Source of the DNA: JBCBWG01 sp038523925 | GTDB taxonomy: Bacteria; Pseudomonadota; Alphaproteobacteria; Rhizobiales; Hyphomicrobiaceae | Assembly (NCBI GenBank): GCA_038523925.1 | Contig: JBCBIY010000018.1 | Location: 1-54,724 of the forward strand | Reading direction: 5' to 3' | Length of the DNA stretch: 54,724 nt | Shown here: positions 8,144-15,622 of the stretch, piece after piece | How the letters are laid out: each line of letters opens with the position of its first letter | Position numbering within the stretch: the first letter of the stretch is position 1 | Made by a program: the position numbers and the translations under genes | Notes under the pieces: generated by a model | What the model was told of the DNA's origin: nothing | Databases searched by the model: none | Seen by the model: only the letters and a program-made list of their open reading frames with translations

Positions 8144-8711
8144 TGCAAATGCGCAGCGGAGCAGTTTCCGGCTTGCCTACCGGCCCGTCGAAATTGACCT
8201 TCGGCAGAGGGTCTATCGTGCCACAACGGCCGCTTGAGAGGGCGGGTTGCTATTCACCTTGAGCGGGATCGCAGGTCGCATTGATGTCGATAAGCATCCG
8301 TCTCGATACGATGGCGAAACTCAACGTATAGGCGTCGATTGTAGTGAAGCCGATCCGTGAGAGCGTGCGCCTGCCGGGTGTGTTGTAAAGCCGCGCGGGC
8401 GTCGGCTGGCTCGTTAGATCGGCCGTTATGTCAAGCAGACGCCCGCAGGCGTTCTTTAGCGCGAGATGGTTGCGCAGGCCCTCAAAATCGCTGCAAGCTG
8501 CGTGACTTCAAGCAATTCCGATCATGCGCGCCGCCGCGGTCTCGATTTTCCAGCGGCGAGCCCGTGCTGGCCCATGCGTGTCCGCGCGATTGGCGAATTC
8601 CGAGAGTAAGATTGCGCCGCGATCTGACGGCAATCGACCGCCTTCAAACTTGGCTGCCAGCGATCTGCAACGAACCGCCGAAGGTCCGGCAAGCATCGAG
8701 ATGGTGTTCAT
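8081..8711 (-). mobile_element. Decayed IS1380-family transposase remnant
   Basis: Several frames on the minus strand, taken in order, give IS1380-type transposase segments (DDE group 1). 8711-8508 reads MNTISMLAGPSAVRCRSLAAKFEGGRLPSDRGAILL..., the N-terminus. After a frameshift and stop, about 8480-8260 reads FEGLRNHLALKNACGRLLDITADLTSQPTPARLYNTPGRR... and LIDINATCD, matching the SQPT-SRLEN and LDIDDT region. About 8230-8085 reads an HLRR-like segment in two frames. Stops and frameshifts make it non-functional, and the C-terminal half is missing. I found no terminal inverted repeats. Its truncated end joins the broken ribokinase fragment directly. Assigned from family patterns I know, without a search. 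Confidence 0.7.
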
Positions 8712-8809
8712 TGTGATGAGCTAGGTGGTTGGGCCAAACCTAATCGCCCGATCAGGGTGTTGATTGCCACCCACCAACCCGAGTGAAAACAACTTGTGAA
8801 CCACTCAGC

Positions 8810-9799
8810 CTAGTCTCGATCGAAAGAACCCAGATCTTTGCTAGGATCCATCGTCTTGTCGATTATGTATTGCGCGACCCGCTGTGATCCAAATGCTTCA
8901 AGATAAGCAGCGCGACCACGCGCAGCGATGTCCCGATAGGTTCCGTCGGATAGGGCCGCTTTCATTTTTGAAACGAGGTCGTCCTCGTCATGGAAGTAGA
9001 TCGCGGCATTTTCAGGGATGTACTTCTGCAAGCCGATGGATGCCGGGGCCAAGGCAGCGCAACCAACGCCGAAAACCTGGGCGATGCGGTCAGACGAATA
9101 CAGGTCTTCATCGTAACGTGACGCAATCAACCCAAATTTGGCGGACCGCATCAAATTCTCAAAATCCACACCGTACAGAGCGGCATTCTTCTTACCGCCT
9201 CCGGTCACAACGCTCATATCCGCCGCTTCAACCGCTTTCAGCAGGTGGTCGACTCGCTGGCGGCCGCTGGCGACATATACGAGATCGTGGGGCCGCTCCC
9301 GGCTGAGATTTTCGTCGAACGTACCTGGGTCCAATGGGTTCGGCACATAGAAAGTGTGTGGGAAAACACTCCTAACCTGCCGCAGGCGGCCACCGCCGGT
9401 CGTTATGAAGGCAGCATCAATAACTTCTTTAAGCCTACTCAGTCTCAATGCTGAGGCGCGTTGAGCGGTCACGTCGATGTAGTCGCAGTCAACCATACAA
9501 ATACGTGTATTGTGCCGAGCTCTTATGGTCGCATAGGTCGTCGCGTCAATAATATCTGCGTGGCACGATATAAGCATCTGGGGTTGATACTTCTCACATG
9601 CTTCTATTAAATAACGACGCGCATAGCCTTTGCCAAGGGAACGAATGCCCATTGCAAAGCTGTCAGCGGTATCGCGGTCGGACATAAAAAAAGTGTGATG
9701 TTCTGTTCGGTAGAAACCAGCAAGAAGCATTTTGTAGAAGGAGTAATAAAAATACTGATGTTTAAAGCGAAATCCGGGGCCGACAAAAATTATCTTCAT
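8810..9799 (-). CDS. CgeB/GT1-like glycosyltransferase
   Basis: A 329-residue cytosolic protein beginning MKIIFVGPGFRFKH, typical of a GT-B N-terminal domain. The C-terminal half (about 215-315) fits the glycosyl-transferase group 1 pattern used by CgeB-like proteins: SDRIAQVFGVGCAALAPASIGLQKYIPENAAIYFHDEDDLVSKMKAAL...AARGRAAYLEAFGSQRVAQYIID. Here the sugar-nucleotide-binding E is replaced by a D-R pair near the start of this stretch. It probably transfers a sugar to a surface glycan or small molecule; donor and acceptor are unknown. Its 5' part and upstream 150 bases are visibly richer in A+T than the flanks, with A-runs, which suggests transfer. It stands alone between a dead transposase and a gene-free stretch. 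Confidence 0.75.
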   Translation of the reverse strand: MKIIFVGPGFRFKHQYFYYSFYKMLLAGFYRTEHHTFFMSDRDTADSFAMGIRSLGKGYARRYLIEACEKYQPQMLISCHADIIDATTYATIRARHNTRICMVDCDYIDVTAQRASALRLSRLKEVIDAAFITTGGGRLRQVRSVFPHTFYVPNPLDPGTFDENLSRERPHDLVYVASGRQRVDHLLKAVEAADMSVVTGGGKKNAALYGVDFENLMRSAKFGLIASRYDEDLYSSDRIAQVFGVGCAALAPASIGLQKYIPENAAIYFHDEDDLVSKMKAALSDGTYRDIAARGRAAYLEAFGSQRVAQYIIDKTMDPSKDLGSFDRD

Positions 9800-10531
9800 C
9801 TTTTCACATTGGTACGCGTCTGTTCGCGCTGAACCTGGCGTGCTATTTCTCGGTACTGATCATCTGTGGTGGCATCCGAAACGCGGACGAGCCACTTTGT
9901 CAACTGCTTTGGTCGAGCTGTGTGAGCACCAAGGATTGGCCAAGAGCGCTGACGGCGCCTTAAGACGGACAGATGGGGAAGCTTGCCTTATCCACGGCGT
10001 CTCAGCTCAACGACCATCGCCGCATCTTCCGTGCAGCACCGTCACCTTTGAGTGCTTCTCTTTTCAAAGGCGGTCGTGGGTATCGTACGTTGCTCAGGCA
10101 GATACGCGCATGCCCGCGCCAGCCATCCGAACGGCGCCGTAGCGGAACTCAACGTCGTTGTTGGGTAGCTCTATTTGTTATTCGTCCTAGCTGCAGCCCC
10201 AAGATCAGTAGCCTTCCAAAGGCCTCGAACGCTTCTGGGTGCTGGTCTAAAGCCAAGTAAGGTCTTGGTGGCTCGAATTGTTCTCCACCGCAATGTTCGT
10301 CACCGAAAACTGTGGAGCTACGCCGCAAGGAGAGTAGCGAATATCAGGGGCTTTGCCGTGGTGCAGTGACTCGACGCCGCGGAACGCCCGCAGATATTGG
10401 GCCTGCGGGCGTGGCAGACTGTTTAAAGTGTCGCGTCGCATGGCTTTATGGATGAAACCGCGTCGGATTGCGGCGTTTCAAATGATTTGCTTTCGTGACG
10501 GCCTACGTGTTGGTGAAATGCGCGCGCTCTC
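9800..10531. other. Gene-free, probably degenerate DNA
   Basis: About 730 bases without a credible gene; frames are short and carry no recognisable domain. A stretch near 9870-9990 (RATLSTALVELCEHQGLAKSADG) faintly resembles the start of DUF4338-type transposon proteins, too weak to call. A 9-bp hairpin CGCCCGCAG...CTGCGGGCG lies at 10385-10411. Mixed composition suggests mobile-element debris. Confidence 0.5.
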
Positions 10532-10876
10532 TACCAATATGACATATTTGTGACAACAAGGCTCGCGGAATGTCAAAGAGCAACTCGATCGTCGTTTTTG
10601 GTTCGGCCAACGTTGATTTGGTCGTGCGGTGCGCACGGCTGCCACGGCCGGGCGAGACCGTGACGGGGTCGGGCCACCAGTTGCTTCCGGGTGGCAAGGG
10701 TGCAAACCAGGCGCTCGCCGCACGACGCGCTGGCGGCGACGTGTCGTTTTGCGGCGCGGTTGGTCGGGACGCGTTTGCCGACACTGCGCTCGCGAACCTT
10801 ATCGAGGCCGGAGTCGGACTGGACGGCCTGCATCGTATCGACGCGCCGACGGGCCTCGCTTCAATATGCGTGGATG
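10532..10876 (+). repeat. Direct repeat copy 2 (upstream region and 5' part of intact ribokinase)
   Basis: Partner of 7737-8080. The shared part includes about 40 bases upstream of the start codon and the first ~100 codons of the kinase. The two copies bracket about 2.45 kb containing the IS remnant, glycosyltransferase and degenerate DNA. Confidence 0.85.
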
Positions 10877-11475
10877 CATCCGGCGAGAACGCAATCGCGA
10901 TCTCTCCCGGAGCCAACGCGGCCGCAGCGCTCGCACGAGACATGACGGCCGACGATCTGCTCGTCACGCAAAACGAAGTCCCGGCCGCGGCCGTTGGCGA
11001 GGCGCATCGCCGTGCGAAGGCGGCTGGCGCGCGCGTCGTCCACAACGCGGCCCCCGCCGCGCCGCTCAGTGCCGATCAGATGCAGCTTATCGACGACCTG
11101 ATCGTGAACGAGCTCGAATTCGCGGAAATCGCGCGCGCGTTCGATAGCGCACCCGACCCAACGCCTGAAGGTTTGTTAGCGCTTGCCAAGGCGACAGAGA
11201 CCCGCATCGTCGTGACGCTCGGGCCCGCAGGTGCGCGCGCTGCACTTGGCGGCGTGCTGCTGGACGTTCCGGCGCGGGCGATCAAGCCTCTTGATACGAC
11301 CGGCGCGGGAGATGCGTTTGTCGGCGCGTATGCCGCAGCTTTGGCGGCCGGAGGCGACGACGAGGCCGCGCTCAGCTTTGCCGTCGCAGCAGGCACGCTC
11401 GCGTGTCTTGCCCTCGGCGCACAGTCGAGTTCGCCAACGGCTGCCGAGATAGAGGCGCACCTCTCGGGGGCCTAA
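10570..11475 (+). CDS. rbsK: Ribokinase (PfkB-family sugar kinase)
   Basis: Phosphorylates ribose, or a related sugar such as fructose, with ATP in the cytosol. The 301 residues are full length for ribokinase. The sugar-binding GGKGANQ lies at 41-47, the anion hole and catalytic base in DTTGAGD (Asp248), and VTLGPAGA is the usual nucleotide-proximal strand. It converges on, and its stop overlaps by four bases, the ATPase gene of a FrcBCA-like sugar ABC transporter. In Sinorhizobium a kinase gene (frcK) accompanies frcBCA, so a role after uptake by this transporter is a sensible inference. Its first 100 codons are duplicated at 7781-8080. Confidence 0.9.
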   Translation: MSKSNSIVVFGSANVDLVVRCARLPRPGETVTGSGHQLLPGGKGANQALAARRAGGDVSFCGAVGRDAFADTALANLIEAGVGLDGLHRIDAPTGLASICVDASGENAIAISPGANAAAALARDMTADDLLVTQNEVPAAAVGEAHRRAKAAGARVVHNAAPAAPLSADQMQLIDDLIVNELEFAEIARAFDSAPDPTPEGLLALAKATETRIVVTLGPAGARAALGGVLLDVPARAIKPLDTTGAGDAFVGAYAAALAAGGDDEAALSFAVAAGTLACLALGAQSSSPTAAEIEAHLSGA

Positions 11476-12263
11476 GCCGCCTGCAACTCTGCCGGTGGCT
11501 CCTTGGCGCCGGTCATGAAGGCCACGGCATCGGCCATCGAGTGCGCGTCTGGCTTGATGACGCATAGCCTGCGGCCAAGACGGTGGACGTGAATGCGGTC
11601 CGCGACCTCGAACACATGCGGCATGTTGTGAGAAATCAGAACGATCGGAAGCCCGCGGGCGCGGACGTCCTGAATAAGCTCAAGCACGCGTCGGCTCTCT
11701 TTAACGCCAAGAGCAGCGGTCGGCTCGTCCATAATGATGACCTTCGAGCCGAAGGCTGCTGCCCGCGCGACAGCCACGCCCTGACGCTGGCCGCCCGACA
11801 ATGTTTCGACCGCCTGATTGATGTTCTGGATCGTCAGCAGACCCAATTCGGAGAGCTTCGCCCGGGCCTGCCGCTCCATCTCTGTGCGATCGAGTTTTCG
11901 GAATACGCTGCCAAGGATGCCGGGCTTTCGAAGTTCGCGCCCCATGAACATGTTGTCGGCGATCGAGAGGGCAGGGGAGAGCGCGAGGTTCTGGTAGACC
12001 GTTTCGATGCCTTCTTCGCGGGCTGCTTGTGGCGAGCCGAAGTGGACGCGCCGGCCGTCGAGCGTGATCTCGCCGCTGTCCGGCTGGATCGCGCCTGAAA
12101 TCGCTTTGATGAGCGTCGTCTTGCCGGCGCCGTTGTCGCCGATCACCGCGAGGACTTCGCCAGGGTAGAGATCGAAGTCGGCATGGTCGAGCGCCACCAC
12201 GCGGCCATAGCGTTTGACGAGGCCGCGCGTTTGCAGGATCGGCTGCAGGCTTTCTGCGCTCAT
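11472..12263 (-). CDS. frcA: Sugar ABC transporter ATPase (FrcA-like)
   Basis: Cytosolic ATPase that powers a monosaccharide importer. Walker A GDNGAGKTT at 42-50, signature LSGGQ at 155-159, and Walker B VIIMDEPTAALG at about 173. At about 263 residues it is a single-domain ATPase, unlike the double RbsA/XylG type, which is the FrcA arrangement. I start it at the ATG at 12263, which overlaps the permease stop as ATGA, a sign of translational coupling; the frame is open seven codons earlier. It is the last gene of frcB-frcC-frcA. Confidence 0.92.
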   Translation of the reverse strand: MSAESLQPILQTRGLVKRYGRVVALDHADFDLYPGEVLAVIGDNGAGKTTLIKAISGAIQPDSGEITLDGRRVHFGSPQAAREEGIETVYQNLALSPALSIADNMFMGRELRKPGILGSVFRKLDRTEMERQARAKLSELGLLTIQNINQAVETLSGGQRQGVAVARAAAFGSKVIIMDEPTAALGVKESRRVLELIQDVRARGLPIVLISHNMPHVFEVADRIHVHRLGRRLCVIKPDAHSMADAVAFMTGAKEPPAELQAA

Positions 12264-13336
12264 GTCGCGACCTTCCGGATCCACTGATCAATTGCGACGG
12301 CAGAAATGATGAGCACGCCAATCAGAAGGTAGGTCCATTGCGGGTCTGTCCCGATGAGCCGCAGGCCGAGCGAGAACACCCCGACGATAAGCGCGCCGAA
12401 CAGCGTGCCGAGGATGGATCCCCGGCCACCGAACAACGATATGCCGCCGATCACGACCGCGGTGATGGACTCGATGTTGGCAAATTGACCGGCCGTTGGA
12501 GAAACCGATCCGATGCGCCCGATAAGTGCCCAGCCTGCAAGCGCGCAGATGAGGCCCGCGACCACGTAAACCGAGATCAGCGTCCGCTTGACTTGCACGC
12601 CTGAGAGTTCGGCCGCGTCCGGGTCGTCGCCAATCGCGTAAACATGCCGGCCCCAGGCCGTGTGATTGAGGATGTAGTTGAGCACGATCACGAGGACGAC
12701 GAGTGCGATCACACCGTAGGTGAAGACCGCTCCGCCTATTCGGATCTTCTCGCCGAAGAATTGCAGGATCTCGGCTTGCTGCGCGATGTCCTGCGAGCGG
12801 ATGGTCTCGTTGGCGGAATAGAGGAAGTTCGTGGCGAGCACGATCTGCCACATGCCGAGCGTGACGATGAACGGCGGGAGCCGCACGATCGCGACGAGCG
12901 CACCGTTGATGAACCCGCAGAGCGCCCCGCACGCAAAGCCACAGAGCACCGCAAGTTCCGGCGGCAGGCCATAGCGGAACGTGAACTGGCCCATCACGAC
13001 GGACGAGAGCACCATGATCGCGCCGACCGAGAGATCGATGCCGGCTGTCAGGATCACGAGCGTCTGGGCCGCGGCGACGATGCCGACGATTGAGACCTGT
13101 TGCAGGATGAGGGTCAGCGCGAATGGCGAGAAGAACTTGCTGCCAAGCAGCAGCCCGAAGACGGCGATCGACGTCAGCAGGACGATGAGCGGGACGATTG
13201 CCGGGTTCGAGTGCAGGATGTGCTGGATCTTGCCGAGCAGCGACCGCTTGCCATCCTCAAATGACGCGACCTGCCCGTCGCTACCGGCCAAGCCGTGCTC
13301 GTAGTCGTCAGCGGATGCCACAGCCGCTCCCCGCAT
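12260..13336 (-). CDS. frcC: Sugar ABC transporter permease (FrcC-like)
   Basis: Inner-membrane permease of 358 residues in the BPD_transp_2 (RbsC-like) family. It has a cytosolic N-terminus of about 40 residues, then roughly nine to ten hydrophobic segments; the conserved VGIVAAAQTLVILTAGIDLSVGAIMVLSSVVMG and GRHVYAIGDDPDAAELSGV motifs are present, as is GGISLFGGRGSILGTLFGALIVGV. It pairs with the ATPase whose ATG overlaps its stop, and with the binding protein 114 bases upstream. The substrate class is monosaccharides such as fructose, ribose or mannose, judged from the binding protein. Confidence 0.92.
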   Translation of the reverse strand: MRGAAVASADDYEHGLAGSDGQVASFEDGKRSLLGKIQHILHSNPAIVPLIVLLTSIAVFGLLLGSKFFSPFALTLILQQVSIVGIVAAAQTLVILTAGIDLSVGAIMVLSSVVMGQFTFRYGLPPELAVLCGFACGALCGFINGALVAIVRLPPFIVTLGMWQIVLATNFLYSANETIRSQDIAQQAEILQFFGEKIRIGGAVFTYGVIALVVLVIVLNYILNHTAWGRHVYAIGDDPDAAELSGVQVKRTLISVYVVAGLICALAGWALIGRIGSVSPTAGQFANIESITAVVIGGISLFGGRGSILGTLFGALIVGVFSLGLRLIGTDPQWTYLLIGVLIISAVAIDQWIRKVAT

Positions 13337-13450
13337 CGATGGATGTCAGACGCAAAACCGGCACCGGACCAAAATTGCGGGTCCGGTATCGGCCGAGACG
13401 AGACCACGCGCCGGCCAGGAGGCGAGCGCGTGGTGCAGGCGTTTGAGGCG

Positions 13451-14479
13451 TCAGCCCCAGCAGCGATCGGTGCCGGTCTTGGTGTCGATCGATTCGACAC
13501 CTTCAGCCGGCTTGTCGGTGACAAGGGCCACGCCGGTGTCGAAGAAGCTCTTGCCTTCCGTCGGTTTCGGCTTGGTGCCGTCCTTGGCGAAGGCTGCAAT
13601 GGCTTCGACGCCCTTCGACGCCATCAGCAGCGGGTACTGCTGCGAGGTCGCGCCGATGACGCCTTCCTTGACGTTCTTGACGCCGGGGCAGCCGCCGTCG
13701 ACGGAGACGATCAGGACGTCCTTCTCGCGGCCAACAGCCTTCAGCGCTTCGTAGGCGCCAGCCGCGGCCGGCTCGTTGATCGTGTAGACGACGTTGATGT
13801 TTGGGTCCTTCGTCAGAAGGTTTTCCATCGCCTTGCGGCCACCTTCCTCGTTGCCGGCCGTCACCTCGTTGCCGACGATCCGCGGATCTTTCTCGTCGCC
13901 CCACTTATTCGGGTCGCCGAGGTCGATGCCGAAGCCCTTCAGGAAGCCCTGGTCGCGGAGCACGCCGACAGATGGCTGGCTCACCGCGAGGTCGAGCATC
14001 GCAATCTTGGCATCCTTGGCTTTGTCGCCGAGCGAGGCTTTCGCCCACTTGCCGATCAGTTCGCCGGCCAGGAAGTTGTCTGTCGCAAACGTTGCGTCAG
14101 CGGAATCAATCGGCTCAAGCGGCGTGTCGAGTGCGATCACAAGGATCCCTGCATCGCGCGCCTGTTTGACCGAGTTGACGATTGCCTTGGTGTCAGACGC
14201 GGTGATCAGGATGCCCTTCGCGCCATCGGCAATGCAGGTCTCGATGGCAGCAACCTGGCTCTCGTGGTCACCGTCGATCTTGCCGGCGTAGGACTTCAGG
14301 TTGATGCCGAGTTCCTTGGCCTTGGCCGTGGCACCTTCCTTCATCTTCACGAAGAACGGGTTGGTGTCGGTTTTGGTGATCAGGCAGGCGCCGACGTCAG
14401 CCGCGGTTGCGCTCGCAGAGAATGCGAAAGACGACAGCGCGAGCGCCGAAGCGGCGGCCAGTATCTGGGTAGGTTTCAA
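13451..14479 (-). CDS. frcB: Periplasmic sugar-binding protein (FrcB-like)
   Basis: Substrate-binding protein of the importer, about 342 residues. I start it at the TTG at 14479: a GGGAGA ribosome binding site precedes it and the next residues make a signal peptide (LKPTQILAAASALALSSFAFSASATAA). The open frame extends 88 codons further, but that extension is basic and untypical. The mature protein is a Peripla_BP_4 fold, starting VGACLITKTDTNPFFVKMKEGATAKAKELG and ending VALVTDKPAEGVESIDTKTGTDRCWG. These signatures match the FrcB group rather than RbsB, hence fructose, mannose or ribose as likely ligands. First gene of frcBCA. Confidence 0.92.
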   Translation of the reverse strand: MKPTQILAAASALALSSFAFSASATAADVGACLITKTDTNPFFVKMKEGATAKAKELGINLKSYAGKIDGDHESQVAAIETCIADGAKGILITASDTKAIVNSVKQARDAGILVIALDTPLEPIDSADATFATDNFLAGELIGKWAKASLGDKAKDAKIAMLDLAVSQPSVGVLRDQGFLKGFGIDLGDPNKWGDEKDPRIVGNEVTAGNEEGGRKAMENLLTKDPNINVVYTINEPAAAGAYEALKAVGREKDVLIVSVDGGCPGVKNVKEGVIGATSQQYPLLMASKGVEAIAAFAKDGTKPKPTEGKSFFDTGVALVTDKPAEGVESIDTKTGTDRCWG

Positions 14480-14595
14480 CGTTTTCTCCCTGGGTTTCCG
14501 GCGACGGTATCCGGCGCGCCTGCTTCGAACGGCAGGTGTCGATCCGGAAGGCCGGTTGGCAAATCGGGCGCTATTCGCGAGCGCCTCAAATTGAT

Positions 14596-14613
14596 GGTTC
14601 CACTTGTTGAACC
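14596..14613. promoter_or_regulatory. Candidate operator upstream of frcB
   Basis: GGTTC-N8-GAACC, an interrupted palindrome about 115 bases before the frcB start and within the interval shared with the acetyltransferase gene end. The frc operon should have its promoter here. No regulator gene is adjacent. Confidence 0.25.
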
Positions 14614-14679
14614 GCGTGTCACCCATAATTGTGCCTTGAGCGTTGACGAGGCAGGGCTGCCTCGGCAGCTCTGCTGGCG

Positions 14680-15366
14680 TCAGGCCCCGCGGCCGCGAGA
14701 GCCGGGGCGGACAGCCTCGAGCGCTGCGACATCGCCGCCGCAAATCTGAGCCTCATGCGCGACGATGGTCTCGATCGGCCAATGCCACCATGCGACTGCA
14801 TTGAGCCGCGCGATGGTGGCGTCGTCGAAGCGCATGCGTACGATTTCCGCGCGGTTGCCAGCGACGATCGCGTAACTCGGTACCGAGCCGCCGACGACCG
14901 CGCCAGCACCCACAATGACGCCGTTGCCGATCCGCGCGCCAGGCAGAACAGTTGCGCCCTGGCCGATCCAAACATCGTGACCGATGACGGTATCAGGCCC
15001 GGGTGCCGGCACTGACGCGCGGCCTTGCGGCGGGCCGCCACCGAAGATGAAGAACGGAAAGCTTGAGATCCCATCGAAGCGGTGGTTCGCCGAGGACGTG
15101 ATGAATGTGGCTGCGTGCGCGATCTGGCAGAAGCGGCCGATGATCAGGTGCTCGGGCGAGAACGCGTAGAGATGTGGCGCGAGCCGCGCGGCCCAGTCGC
15201 GCGGTGGATCGAATGAGCTTGCGTACGTGTAGTCGCCAACATCGAAGCGCGGATGCGTGATGACCGGCTTCAGAAACACCGTGCCCGTGTGCCTGGACCC
15301 GTCGGCAAGCATGACCGGGTTGCGCGTCTGCGGCGGCGGAAACGGGGGGCGTGAGCGGGAGGGCAT
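14680..15366 (-). CDS. CatB-like hexapeptide acetyltransferase
   Basis: A 228-residue cytosolic left-handed beta-helix acyltransferase. Residues about 75-190 carry hexapeptide repeats (IGHDVWIGQGATVLPGARIGNGVIVGAGAVVGGSV). The active-site loop SANHRFDGISSFPFF contains H95, aligned with the catalytic His of xenobiotic acetyltransferases (CatB/Vat). It would transfer acetyl from acetyl-CoA to a hydroxyl; whether the acceptor is chloramphenicol-like, a sugar or something else cannot be told. Many chromosomal members do not confer resistance. It is probably a single-gene unit upstream of, and on the same strand as, frcB. Confidence 0.88.
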   Translation of the reverse strand: MPSRSRPPFPPPQTRNPVMLADGSRHTGTVFLKPVITHPRFDVGDYTYASSFDPPRDWAARLAPHLYAFSPEHLIIGRFCQIAHAATFITSSANHRFDGISSFPFFIFGGGPPQGRASVPAPGPDTVIGHDVWIGQGATVLPGARIGNGVIVGAGAVVGGSVPSYAIVAGNRAEIVRMRFDDATIARLNAVAWWHWPIETIVAHEAQICGGDVAALEAVRPGSRGRGA

Positions 15367-15622
15367 CTGCGGCTCCTGTGGGCATGCGCGTGCGCTTGAG
15401 TTGGTATTTCAAGCGGCGCAGGTCTCTGCGAAGCGAACGGAGGTGTCTAGAATGAGCACGGAGCGATTAAGCCGCGCAAACCGACCAAGTTTGGACGGTC
15501 CGCCGGGTTTCACCGCTGTATTTCTGCAACGGCCGTCTTCGTCCTAATGATGTGGCGCTCATTGCAGCCCAGATCCGTGACCATTCCTGTTTCCGATGCC
15601 AGCAGGGGAAAGGAATTCGAGG

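Noticed and set aside
9870..9990. Similarity to DUF4338-type transposon protein N-terminus
   Set aside because: Only a short, weak pattern; no second motif in order.
13295..14749. 484-codon plus-strand open frame
   Set aside because: Antisense to frcB/frcC; no domain similarity; a by-product of high GC.
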